From Oceanospirillaceae bacterium (GTDB lineage: Bacteria > Pseudomonadota > Gammaproteobacteria > Pseudomonadales > Balneatricaceae), in NCBI GenBank assembly GCA_023954795.1, contig JAGSHA010000061.1, positions 1-11,992 of the forward strand: a DNA stretch of 11,992 nt, in the 5' to 3' direction. How positions within the stretch are numbered: the first letter of the stretch is position 1; every line of letters begins with the position of its first letter. A program made the position numbers and the translations under genes. Positions 5,918 through 11,992 of this stretch are shown here, one piece after another. The notes beneath the pieces were generated by a model. It had not been told where the DNA came from, made no database searches, and worked only from the letters and a program-made list of their open reading frames with translations.

Positions 5918-7053
5918 CAGTTCTTCTCAGTATAAACAGGGCGCAGAGTTAATCGCAGATCATCGCCCAGCATTCTGCTATCCAGCAACTGAAGACGGAT
6001 CTGCTCATCCATCTTCGAATAAGGTAACGTGTACATCGGCCGTGCGTCAGATCCCATCAGGGTCATCGCCTGATAAACCACCAGTTCATCAACGACACCC
6101 GCGGTAATAAACGCACCCGCCAGCCTGGCACCGGTTTCCACCAGCAGTCCATTGCACTGTTCAGCCACCACCAAATGTTTCAGCAGGGCTTCGATAGATA
6201 CGTGACCTTGCACTGCAGCCAGCTGAACAACCTCAGCACCGGCCTGGATTAATGCATCCGTTTTAGCTGCGTCATGACTCACGGTCGCAATCAATGTACG
6301 TCCGGGCTGCCTTAGGATTTTAGCATTCAACGGCATCCGTAGCTGGCTGTCCAGCACCACCCGTAGGGGTTGTTTCTGTACGATTTCAGCAGCGTTATCC
6401 AACTGCAGTTCATTTTCACGCACCGTCAGGGAAGAGTCGTCGTGCAGAATTGAATCGACACCGGTCACAATCACTGAACTTTGCGCCCGAAAACGCTGTA
6501 CATCGCTGCGCGCCGCCGCGCCAGTAATCCACTGGGATTCACCGCTTTGCATGGCGGTACGGCCGTCCAAACTGCTGGCGGTTTTAATCCGTACGTAAGG
6601 AAGCCCCTGCTCCATTCGCTTGATAAAACCCGGATTCAGCGCTTTTGCTTCTGTTTCAAGCAATCCTGAACAGGCCTCAATCCCCGCAGCCTGCAACCGT
6701 TTAATACCACGCCCAGCAACCTGAGGGTTTGGATCTACCATCGCGGAAACAACGCGCGTCACACCTGCCTGAACAAGCGCTTCAGCACAGGGTGGGGTTT
6801 TGCCATGGTGGCTGCACGGTTCCAGTGTGACATACGCCGTCGCACCTGCGGCCTGATCACCGGCCATGCGTAAAGCATTTACTTCAGCGTGACCTTCACC
6901 TGCACGGACGTGAAAACCTTCACCGACGATACGATCACCGCGTACGAGCACACACCCCACACGCGGGTTGGGGTGTGTCGTATAGCGCCCCTGAGCCGCA
7001 AGTCGAATCGCGCGCGCCATCCAGCGGCGTTCATGTTCAGAAAACGGCGCCAT
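5917..7053 (-). CDS. ribD: Bifunctional diaminohydroxyphosphoribosylaminopyrimidine deaminase / 5-amino-6-(5-phosphoribosylamino)uracil reductase
   Basis: A 378-residue two-domain enzyme carrying out the second and third steps of riboflavin synthesis. The N-terminal cytidine-deaminase-like domain (about 1-145) has the zinc site H55-A-E57 and PCSHHGKTPPC with C80 and C89, plus the HPNPRVGCV substrate loop. The C-terminal reductase domain (about 150-375) begins PYVRIKTASSLDGRTA, then GESQWITGAAAR and VTGVDSILHDDSSLTVR, which form the NADPH and substrate pocket typical of the RibD/DHFR-like fold. The stop shares a base with the ribE start and the start shares one base with the nrdR stop (TAATG). 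The nrdR-ribD neighbourhood is standard for gammaproteobacteria. Confidence 0.97.
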   Translation of the reverse strand: MAPFSEHERRWMARAIRLAAQGRYTTHPNPRVGCVLVRGDRIVGEGFHVRAGEGHAEVNALRMAGDQAAGATAYVTLEPCSHHGKTPPCAEALVQAGVTRVVSAMVDPNPQVAGRGIKRLQAAGIEACSGLLETEAKALNPGFIKRMEQGLPYVRIKTASSLDGRTAMQSGESQWITGAAARSDVQRFRAQSSVIVTGVDSILHDDSSLTVRENELQLDNAAEIVQKQPLRVVLDSQLRMPLNAKILRQPGRTLIATVSHDAAKTDALIQAGAEVVQLAAVQGHVSIEALLKHLVVAEQCNGLLVETGARLAGAFITAGVVDELVVYQAMTLMGSDARPMYTLPYSKMDEQIRLQLLDSRMLGDDLRLTLRPVYTEKN

Positions 7054-7529
7054 TACTGCTCTCCGGCGCCTTCATCATGATCAGCGGAGAGACGGTCGAT
7101 CTCTTCTTTAAATTCGTTGATATCCTGAAAGCTTCGATACACAGAAGCAAAACGCACGTAAGCCACTTCATCCAGTTTACGCAGTTCAGACATCACTTCT
7201 TCACCCACCTGACGGGACGGTAACTCACGCTCCCCGGCAGCACGAAGACAGTGTTTAATGCGATTGATGGAGGCTTCAAATTCCTCCATAGAGACAGGCC
7301 GCTTTTCCAGAGCCCGATGGATACCCGCACGCAGTTTATCTTCATCAAACGGCTGGCGGGAGCCGTCAGCTTTTATGACACGTGGCATCAAGAGTTCTGC
7401 AGCTTCATACGTGGTAAAACGCTCGTGACAGTGGATGCATTCGCGACGACGGCGGACCTGCTGGCCTTCAGCAACCAAACGGGAATCTACAACCTTAGTT
7501 TCGTTCGCAGCACAAAATGGACAATGCAT
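7053..7529 (-). CDS. nrdR: Transcriptional repressor NrdR
   Basis: A 158-residue regulator that represses ribonucleotide reductase genes in response to ATP/dATP. The N-terminal zinc ribbon is intact, with C3-P-F-C6 and C31-I-H-C34 followed by RFTTYE. An ATP-cone domain spans about residues 46-136 and starts PRVIKADGSRQPFDEDKLRAG, written here in two parts: PRVIKADGSR and QPFDEDKLRAG. The SEVAYVRFASVYRSF-type end is seen as EVAYVRFASVYRSF. AGGA is present 8 nt before the ATG. Only about 50 nt separate it from the glyA terminator, and I see no convincing promoter there. The rib operon may start here or be fed by glyA readthrough. Its own targets (NrdR boxes near nrd genes) are not in this window. 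Confidence 0.97.
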   Translation of the reverse strand: MHCPFCAANETKVVDSRLVAEGQQVRRRRECIHCHERFTTYEAAELLMPRVIKADGSRQPFDEDKLRAGIHRALEKRPVSMEEFEASINRIKHCLRAAGERELPSRQVGEEVMSELRKLDEVAYVRFASVYRSFQDINEFKEEIDRLSADHDEGAGEQ

Positions 7530-7576
7530 GGCCGTTTCCTGTCAAAAAGAGCGAGGGTAAGCAGAACCTTTTACCC

Positions 7577-7605
7577 AAATAAAAAGGGCGGCTAATTAGC
7601 CGCCC
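7577..7605 (-). terminator. Intrinsic terminator of glyA
   Basis: A perfect 20-nt palindrome (7586-7605: GGGCGGCTAA then TTAGCCGCCC) is followed on the minus strand by TTTTTATTT. It lies 24 nt past the glyA stop and separates glyA from the nrdR-rib operon. Because the core is a perfect palindrome with a 4-base centre (AATT), the stem is very stable. Confidence 0.9.
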
Positions 7606-7629
7606 CGGGATTGTACAGGCTTTCCGGTA

Positions 7630-8886
7630 TTACTTGTAGACCGGGTAGCGTGCACACAGGTCTTTCACCTGCGCTTTAACGTTTGCGATAGTCTCTTCGC
7701 TATTGATGTCGTCAAGAACATCACAGATCCAGTTCGTCAGCTGAACCGCTTCCGCTTCTTTGAAACCACGACGGGTGATCGCCGGAGAACCGATACGCAG
7801 GCCAGAGGTAACAAACGGAGAGCGTGGATCGTTAGGTACAGAGTTTTTGTTAACGGTGATGTTTGCACGACCCAAAGCCGCATCTGCATCTTTACCGGTA
7901 ATATCCTTGTCGATCAGATCAACCAGGAACAGGTGATCGTCAGTACCGCCGGATACAATGTTGATACCACGCGCGATGAAAGCTTCAGCCATCGCCTGAG
8001 CATTTTTCACGACCTGTGCCTGATACGCTTTCCACTCATCTTCCAGCGCTTCTTTAAAGCAAACCGCTTTTGCTGCAATCACGTGCATCAAAGGACCACC
8101 CTGAGATTCAGGGAAAACAGCAAAGTTAAGTTTCTTCTGCAGATCTTCATCCGCACGGGCAGAGATGATCAGACCGCCACGCGGGCCGCCCAAGGTTTTG
8201 TGAGTCGTCGTCGTTACAACATCTGCAACACCCACTGGGCTTGGGTATACACCCGCCGCAACCAGACCTGCAATGTGTGCCATATCGACAAACAGGTAAG
8301 CGCCTACTTTGTCCGCAATATCGCGGAAACGCTGCCAATCAACAACACGAGAGTAAGCAGAGAAACCCGCTACGATCATGGTTGGTTTGTGTTCAACCGC
8401 CAGACGCTCAACTTCGTCGTAATCAATCTCGCCAGTCTCAGCATTTAGGCCGTACTGTACTGCATTGTAGATACGACCGGAGAAAGAAACGCTCGCACCG
8501 TGGGTCAGGTGACCACCGTGTGCCAGGCTCATGCCCAATACTGTGTCACCCGGCTTACACAACGCCATATATACAGCCGCGTTAGCCTGAGATCCAGAGT
8601 GCGGCTGGACGTTTGCGAAAGTCGCACCAAACAGCTCACAAGCGCGATCGATTGCCAGCTGCTCAACTACATCAACGTATTCACAACCACCGTAGTAACG
8701 CTTATTCGGGTAGCCTTCCGCGTATTTGTTCGTCAGCACAGAACCCTGCGCCTGCATAACACGTGGACTGGTGTAGTTCTCTGAAGCGATAAGCTCGATG
8801 TGCTCCTCCTGACGAGTAGCTTCTGACTGCATTGCAGACCATAGGTCAGCGTCAAAATCAGCGATCGACATATCTTTGCTAAACAT
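7630..8886 (-). CDS. glyA: Serine hydroxymethyltransferase
   Basis: A 418-residue PLP enzyme that interconverts serine and glycine with tetrahydrofolate, the main source of one-carbon units. Landmarks are ELIASENYTSPRV (31-43), the GYPNKRYYGGCEYVD segment, the PHSGSQANAAV cofactor pocket, DMAHIAGL (201-208) and the Schiff-base lysine K230 in TTTTHKTLGGPRGG. The C-terminal substrate region TSGLRIGSPAITRRG is also present. Length and order match E. coli GlyA almost residue for residue. The start ATG at 8884-8886 fits the family N-terminus. A ribosome binding site AGGGGA lies 10 nt upstream, partly inside a small hairpin. It is monocistronic by the terminator after it. Confidence 0.98.
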   Translation of the reverse strand: MFSKDMSIADFDADLWSAMQSEATRQEEHIELIASENYTSPRVMQAQGSVLTNKYAEGYPNKRYYGGCEYVDVVEQLAIDRACELFGATFANVQPHSGSQANAAVYMALCKPGDTVLGMSLAHGGHLTHGASVSFSGRIYNAVQYGLNAETGEIDYDEVERLAVEHKPTMIVAGFSAYSRVVDWQRFRDIADKVGAYLFVDMAHIAGLVAAGVYPSPVGVADVVTTTTHKTLGGPRGGLIISARADEDLQKKLNFAVFPESQGGPLMHVIAAKAVCFKEALEDEWKAYQAQVVKNAQAMAEAFIARGINIVSGGTDDHLFLVDLIDKDITGKDADAALGRANITVNKNSVPNDPRSPFVTSGLRIGSPAITRRGFKEAEAVQLTNWICDVLDDINSEETIANVKAQVKDLCARYPVYK

Positions 8887-8902
8887 GGTGTGACTGTCCC
8901 CT

Positions 8903-8974
8903 AGACTAGGAATGAAAGCGTCAGGTTGCAGCGACGGTGCAGTGTCGGATACCGGTGGGTCCGGGACAACCTGA
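8903..8974 (-). promoter_or_regulatory. Structured 5' leader of glyA (candidate cis-regulatory RNA)
   Basis: On the minus strand TCAGGTTG (8974-8967) pairs perfectly with CAACCTGA (8928-8921). This 8-bp stem closes a 38-nt loop with further short stems (for example CGAC/GTCG at 8932-8935 and 8944-8947, or CGGA/TCCG, which compete). Downstream, CCTA-GTC-TAGG (8910-8900) forms a small hairpin whose 3' arm overlaps the AGGGGA ribosome binding site. A closing stem enclosing a multi-stem loop just before a sequestered ribosome binding site is the layout of a translation-controlling leader. I do not recognise a known riboswitch class, and chance pairing cannot be excluded from one sequence. Confidence 0.35.
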
Positions 8975-8996
8975 TACAGCTTTTTGGAAAACGCGC

Positions 8997-9002
8997 ATTA
9001 TA
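8997..9002 (-). promoter_or_regulatory. -10 element of the likely glyA promoter
   Basis: Perfect TATAAT on the minus strand in the context CAGTTATAATGCGCG. The -35 region 17 nt upstream (GTGCCG) is poor, so an activator may be needed. Transcription would start near 8990, giving a leader of about 104 nt that contains the paired segments described separately. I saw no convincing PurR-like box. Confidence 0.5.
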
Positions 9003-9140
9003 ACTGAACATCTCAGCCTCGGCACTTGAAACAGGCTCAAAATTTCATCAGCCAAATTCATTTAGCCCGAGACCAAGCCCCATACCTAAACGGAGCGCCT
9101 GCTGCACCGCCTACGACGCATTCGATACTGATTTGAGCTG

Positions 9141-9170
9141 TAAAAAGGGAGAGATTTTTTTCATCTCTCT
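9141..9170 (-). terminator. Orphan terminator-like hairpin upstream of glyA
   Basis: On the minus strand GAGAGAT, loop GAAAAAA, ATCTCTC is followed by CCTTTTTA; the stem extends by one G-U pair. This fits an intrinsic terminator for minus-strand transcription, yet no minus-strand gene lies immediately upstream; only the divergent ettA start region does. It may end a short RNA antisense to the ettA leader, or attenuate a distal transcript toward glyA. On the plus strand no T-run follows. Confidence 0.5.
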
Positions 9171-9184
9171 CGCGCCCCTAAATT

Positions 9185-9198
9185 AGCTGTTCACAGCT
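9185..9198. other. Perfect inverted repeat AGCTGT-TC-ACAGCT in the glyA-ettA gap
   Basis: A 6-2-6 inverted repeat in the divergent intergenic region, with partial outward extension (TTA and TAA flanks). It could be a dimeric repressor site or the base of a small hairpin. The rest of the gap 8887-9333 holds the glyA leader and promoter, the orphan terminator and a possible ettA promoter. I see no open reading frame of note there. Confidence 0.35.
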
Positions 9199-9267
9199 TA
9201 ACCACCCCTATTTCAGCTAAGTCAGTCGAATAATTACTGCCAGAATGCAGATTTGAGCGGTATCACG

Positions 9268-9298
9268 TTGGCGTTTGATAGCAGCAATCGTTTAAAAT
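9268..9298 (+). promoter_or_regulatory. Possible ettA promoter
   Basis: TTGGCG (9268-9273) is followed 18-19 nt later by TTAAAA or TAAAAT (9292-9298). The spacing is slightly long and the match moderate. It would give a leader of about 30 nt before the chosen ATG at 9334, and it argues against the upstream TTG start, which would precede the promoter. Confidence 0.35.
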
Positions 9299-9333
9299 TC
9301 TCGCATCTTGATTCACTGACAGGTTCTGAGCGC

Positions 9334-10998
9334 ATGGCACAGTACGTTTATTCCATGAATCGCGTTGGCAAAATTGTTCCGCCAAAACGCGAAATTCTTA
9401 AAGACATCTCCCTCTCCTTCTTCCCTGGCGCCAAAATCGGTGTACTCGGCCTGAACGGTGCGGGTAAATCCACCCTTCTGCGCATCATGGCAGGTGTTGA
9501 TCAGGAGTACATCGGTGAAGCACGTCCGATGCCGGGTATCAATGTCGGCTACCTGGAGCAGGAACCACAACTGGACGAAAGCAAAACCGTTCGTGAAATT
9601 GTTGAAGAATCAGTCTCTGACGTGAAGGACGCATTGGCGGGTCTGGACGCAGTATACGCAGCATACGCTGAACCTGATGCGGACTTCGACGAGCTGGCGA
9701 AGAAACAGGCGCACTTTGAAAACCTGATTGAAGCGAAAGACGGTCACAACTTAGATACCGCACTGGAACGTGCCGCAGATGCAATGCGTTTGCCGGAATG
9801 GGATGCAAAAGTCGAACACCTCTCAGGGGGCGAGCGTCGCCGTGTTGCGCTATGTCGCTTGTTACTGGACAAGCCAGACATGCTGCTGCTCGATGAGCCG
9901 ACCAACCATCTGGATGCTGAATCCGTCGCTTGGATCGAGCGTTTTTTGCAGGAATATCCGGGTACTGTCGTAGCGATCACCCATGACCGTTACTTCCTCG
10001 ACAATGCAGCGGGCTGGATTCTGGAACTGGACCGCGGGCGCGGCATTCCGTATGAAGGCAACTACTCTTCCTGGCTGGAACAGAAAGAACAGCGCTTAGA
10101 GATGGAATCTAAGCAAGAGGCGGCACACCGAAAATCTGTCGCGTCCGAGCTGGAATGGGTTAAGCAGGGCCAGAAGGGCCGTCAGTCCAAATCTAAAGCC
10201 CGTCTGAAGCAGTTCGAAGAGATGCAGTCCAAAGAGTTCCAGACACGGAACGAAACTCAGGAAATCTACATTCCACCTGGACCTCGCCTCGGCGACAAGG
10301 TTATCGAAGCCAATAACATCTCCAAAGCATTTGGTGACAAGGTCCTGATAGAAGATCTCAGCTTTTCGTTACCTCAGGGTGCGATTGTTGGCATCATCGG
10401 TGGTAACGGCGCGGGTAAATCTACGCTGTTCAAGATGATCTCCGGTGAAGAACAACCGGATAGCGGCACCATCGAACTGGGTTCAACAGTTGAACTGGCT
10501 TATGTGAACCAGAACCGCGAACTGAACGGCGACAAGACTGTCTTCCAGGAGATCTCCGACGGTCAGGAAAACATCACCGTTGGCAACTACACCACATCTG
10601 CGCGCGCTTACTGTGGTCGCTTTAACTTTAAAGGTGGCGACCAACAGAAGTTTGTTAAAGACCTGTCCGGTGGTGAACGCAACCGTCTGCACATGGCGAA
10701 GCTGCTGAAAGAAGGTGGCAACGTACTGCTGCTTGATGAGCCAACCAACGACCTGGATATCGAAACCCTGCGTGCACTTGAGGAAGCGCTGCTGGCGTTC
10801 CCGGGCTGTGCTGTTGTGATCTCGCATGACCGTTGGTTCCTTGACCGTATTTGTACTCACATGCTGGCGTACGAAGGTGATTCCAAAGTGGAATTCTTTG
10901 AAGGCAACTACAGCGAGTATCAGGACGACTATAAACGTCGTTACGGTAAAGAACATCAGCCTGAGCGTATCAAGTACCGCCGCATGTCTGATCGTTAA
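9334..10998 (+). CDS. ettA: Energy-dependent translational throttle protein EttA (ABC-F)
   Basis: A 554-residue soluble ABC-F ATPase that binds the ribosomal E site and gates the first elongation steps according to the ATP/ADP ratio. Two ABC domains are visible. The first has Walker A GLNGAGKS (39-46), signature LSGGERRR and Walker B LLLDEPTNHLDAES. The second has Walker A GGNGAGKS, signature LSGGERNR and Walker B LLLDEPTNDLDIE, with the H-switch ISHDRWFLD. Between them lies the charged linker (QKEQRLEMESKQEAAHRKS and KGRQSKSKARLKQFEEM) typical of the tRNA-interacting region, and the family arm insertion sits in domain one. I chose ATG 9334 because the protein then begins MAQYVYSMNRVGKIVPPKR, matching the family start. 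An in-frame TTG at 9253 would add 27 unrelated residues and overlap the likely promoter. It is monocistronic, divergent from glyA, and ends in a strong terminator. Confidence 0.97.
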   Translation: MAQYVYSMNRVGKIVPPKREILKDISLSFFPGAKIGVLGLNGAGKSTLLRIMAGVDQEYIGEARPMPGINVGYLEQEPQLDESKTVREIVEESVSDVKDALAGLDAVYAAYAEPDADFDELAKKQAHFENLIEAKDGHNLDTALERAADAMRLPEWDAKVEHLSGGERRRVALCRLLLDKPDMLLLDEPTNHLDAESVAWIERFLQEYPGTVVAITHDRYFLDNAAGWILELDRGRGIPYEGNYSSWLEQKEQRLEMESKQEAAHRKSVASELEWVKQGQKGRQSKSKARLKQFEEMQSKEFQTRNETQEIYIPPGPRLGDKVIEANNISKAFGDKVLIEDLSFSLPQGAIVGIIGGNGAGKSTLFKMISGEEQPDSGTIELGSTVELAYVNQNRELNGDKTVFQEISDGQENITVGNYTTSARAYCGRFNFKGGDQQKFVKDLSGGERNRLHMAKLLKEGGNVLLLDEPTNDLDIETLRALEEALLAFPGCAVVISHDRWFLDRICTHMLAYEGDSKVEFFEGNYSEYQDDYKRRYGKEHQPERIKYRRMSDR

Positions 10999-11014
10999 TT
11001 CACGGCCGCAAACG

Positions 11015-11050
11015 AAAAAAGGGCGCATTCTCTATGCGCCCTTTTTCTTT
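11015..11050. terminator. Bidirectional terminator between ettA and the small exported protein gene
   Basis: GGGCGCAT (11021-11028), loop TCTCT, ATGCGCCC (11034-11041) gives an 8-bp GC-rich stem. TTTTTCTTT follows on the plus strand (end of ettA), and AAAAAA precedes it, giving TTTTTT after the stem on the minus strand (end of the gene at 11132-11371). It serves both convergent transcripts. Confidence 0.92.
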
Positions 11051-11131
11051 AGTACTGTATTTAATCTTCACGTATCTACCTCGCTACGACTCCACAGTTA
11101 TACTCCATTACGCCCTGTAGCAACGGTACTA

Positions 11132-11371
11132 TCAGTTACCCTGATAAATATCCGTGTTGTAGATGTGCGACTGAGCTGCATTACCGGTGTCTTCAGCACT
11201 CTGGCTATAATCCACGAATTCGCTACGATCCAGATAATGAGTCGCTGCACGCAGCTGCGTTCCGTTTGCATAGTTGCGCTCAGTATCAGACAGCTCATAG
11301 TAGCTTGCAGCCATCGCAGAACCTGAAACCAATACCAGACCCAGAGCCATTGCAGTTGTTAGTGCTTTCAT
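11132..11371 (-). CDS. Small exported protein, paralog A (79 aa)
   Basis: A short Sec-type exported protein. The signal peptide is residues 1-21 (MKALTTAMALGLVLVSGSAMA), with cleavage at AMA-A. The 58-residue mature part starts ASYYELSD, has no cysteine, is rich in Asn, Asp, Ser and Tyr, and ends TDIYQGN. It is a clear paralog of the gene at 11587-11826: same length, nearly identical signal peptide, shared ASYY(E/D)LS start, a conserved NYA.GT motif and a Y.GN C-terminus, with a divergent middle. I do not recognise a characterised family. A ribosome binding site (GAGAGGG) lies upstream of the ATG at 11369-11371. It has its own promoter with three TTTCA half-sites, so it is probably controlled by the same regulator as the cassette near 1550. 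It ends at the shared terminator with ettA. Confidence 0.85.
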   Translation of the reverse strand: MKALTTAMALGLVLVSGSAMAASYYELSDTERNYANGTQLRAATHYLDRSEFVDYSQSAEDTGNAAQSHIYNTDIYQGN

Positions 11372-11413
11372 GATGATACCCTCTCGTATTACACGTCATT
11401 AATCTTGAGTTAA

Positions 11414-11446
11414 ATAATATGAAACCAGAATGAAACGAAACTGAAA
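11414..11446 (-). promoter_or_regulatory. Promoter of paralog A with three TTTCA half-sites in 11-bp register
   Basis: On the minus strand TTTCAG (11446-11441), TTTCG, TTTCAT (11435-11430), TCTGG, TTTCAT (11424-11419) forms three half-sites exactly 11 bp apart. The -10 TATTAT (11419-11414) begins 10 nt after the second half-site, so the third touches the -10. The first two copies plus -10 match the arrangement at 11862-11894 and 1588-1620. The third copy, next to the -10, is unique to this promoter and could allow repression or stronger control. Confidence 0.75.
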
Positions 11447-11535
11447 CTGGAAAGTTTTCTATATACTCTTAAGATCTAAAAATATACAAAACCATTATTT
11501 ACAAAACAAACCACACTCTTCCATTATCAGCTTTT

Positions 11536-11558
11536 AAAAACCGCATTAACAAATACGG
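11536..11558 (-). terminator. Probable terminator of paralog B
   Basis: On the minus strand CCGTATT, loop TGTT, AATGCGG (one G-U pair) is followed by TTTTT. It lies about 30 nt past the stop of the gene at 11587-11826 and separates the two paralogs, so each is a single-gene unit. The rest of the 11372-11586 gap is very A/T-rich and holds the paralog A promoter. Confidence 0.65.
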
Positions 11559-11586
11559 CTTTTATCAAAGAAAACCATGGCTTAGA

Positions 11587-11826
11587 TTAATTACCGCGAT
11601 ACAGTTCAGCGTCATAATTAAAAGTACCGTTTTGAACCACCGCGCCTAAATCCGCCTGATCAAAAGCCTGAGCTGCATTGTTGCCCGACAGGTCTACAGT
11701 GCTGGAGAAACTTGTTCCTGCTGCGTAGTTGGCTTCCTTAGCTGACAGATCATAGTAACTCGCAGCAGATGCCGCACCTGATGCCAGAACCAGTCCCAAA
11801 GCGATCGCAGTAGTTAAAGTTTTCAT
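11587..11826 (-). CDS. Small exported protein, paralog B (79 aa)
   Basis: A paralog of the gene at 11132-11371 with the same 21-residue signal and 58-residue mature layout. The signal peptide is residues 1-21 (MKTLTTAIALGLVLASGAASA) and the mature chain begins ASYYDLSAKEANYAAGT. It is Cys-free, has an Asn/Ala-rich middle and ends AELYRGN. I chose the ATG at 11824-11826, preceded by a GAGGA ribosome binding site about 8 nt upstream. An in-frame upstream ATG at 11874 would add 16 polar residues, spoil the signal peptide and overlap the promoter -10. Function is unknown. The conserved Tyr pair after the cleavage site and the Y.GN terminus are the best family markers. It is probably under the same direct-repeat control as paralog A. 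Confidence 0.85.
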   Translation of the reverse strand: MKTLTTAIALGLVLASGAASAASYYDLSAKEANYAAGTSFSSTVDLSGNNAAQAFDQADLGAVVQNGTFNYDAELYRGN

Positions 11827-11861
11827 TGTGATGTCCTCGTTTACCGTTGAAGTTGAGATCA

Positions 11862-11894
11862 ATAATATATCCACTTACTGAAACGAAACTGAAT
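11862..11894 (-). promoter_or_regulatory. Promoter of paralog B with ATTCAG-N5-TTTCAG operator
   Basis: On the minus strand ATTCAG (11894-11889), TTTCG, TTTCAG (11883-11878), then 10 nt and TATTAT (11867-11862). A 15-nt core (TTCAGTTTCGTTTCA) is identical to that of paralog A, and the distance to the -10 is the same. Upstream to the window end (11895-11992) the DNA is A/T-rich, and I see no gene or further half-site. Confidence 0.75.
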
Positions 11895-11992
11895 AAAAAA
11901 AATAAAACCAAATAAAAACCATGATTAAATTGGCGCTGTATATTTAGCTTTATAAGGGCAAGATAAAGAAAAGCATTTAGGCAAAAAAAACA

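Noticed and set aside
8980..9002. PurR-like box in the glyA promoter
   Set aside because: Only the CGTTTTC part resembles half of the consensus; the other half does not match.
9211..9220. Single TTTCAG half-site in front of ettA
   Set aside because: No partner half-site occurs 11 bp away on either side, so it does not fit the operator pattern.
9253..9333. Upstream TTG start giving ettA 27 extra residues
   Set aside because: The family protein begins at MAQ(Y/F)VY; the extra residues do not resemble any EttA and the possible promoter lies within this stretch.
11827..11874. Upstream ATG giving a 95-residue version of paralog B
   Set aside because: It would put polar residues before the signal peptide and would overlap the -10 element; the internal ATG has a good ribosome binding site and matches the paralog start.

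Overview
The window looks like chromosomal DNA of a gammaproteobacterium, probably a marine Oceanospirillales-type organism. The reasons are the conserved order glyA, nrdR, ribD, ribE, ribB-type, ribH, nusB, thiL, pgpA, the close resemblance of the EttA and GlyA proteins to enterobacterial ones, and the balanced base composition. The genus is inference. No mobile element, CRISPR array, tRNA or rRNA is visible.

Layout. On the minus strand, reading from high to low coordinates: (a) glyA with a long, partly structured leader and a clear terminator; (b) a tightly packed housekeeping block nrdR-ribD-ribE-ribBX-ribH-nusB-thiL-pgpA, in which most genes overlap or nearly touch; (c) immediately after pgpA, a signalling cassette made of a small exported protein, a PepSY-domain exported protein, an OmpR-type response regulator and the start of a histidine kinase that runs off the window edge at position 1. 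On the plus strand, ettA (ABC-F translation factor) is divergent from glyA and ends in a bidirectional terminator. To its right, on the minus strand, lie two paralogous 79-residue exported proteins, each with its own promoter.

How the parts work together. The rib genes make riboflavin (RibD, the DHBP synthase domain of RibBX, RibH, RibE). NusB, ThiL and PgpA are co-transcribed housekeeping functions, and NrdR regulates ribonucleotide reductase genes elsewhere. The RibBX protein has lost the GTP cyclohydrolase II zinc ligands, so the first riboflavin step should be encoded elsewhere.

The most interesting signal is regulatory. The three small exported-protein genes (one heading the two-component cassette, two about 10 kb away) share the same promoter design: a direct repeat TTTCA(G/T)-N5-TTTCA(G/T) with an 11-bp period, ending exactly 10 nt upstream of a TATTAT or TAAATT -10 element. 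This is the geometry of an OmpR/PhoP/PmrA-family operator. It suggests that the adjacent response regulator controls its own cassette and the two distant paralogs, so the window may hold a small uncharacterised envelope-signalling regulon. Other structures worth a look are three 26-bp tandem hairpin repeats between ribE and ribBX, a structured glyA leader, an orphan terminator-like hairpin upstream of glyA, and a strong 12-bp-stem hairpin between the small exported protein gene and the PepSY gene.
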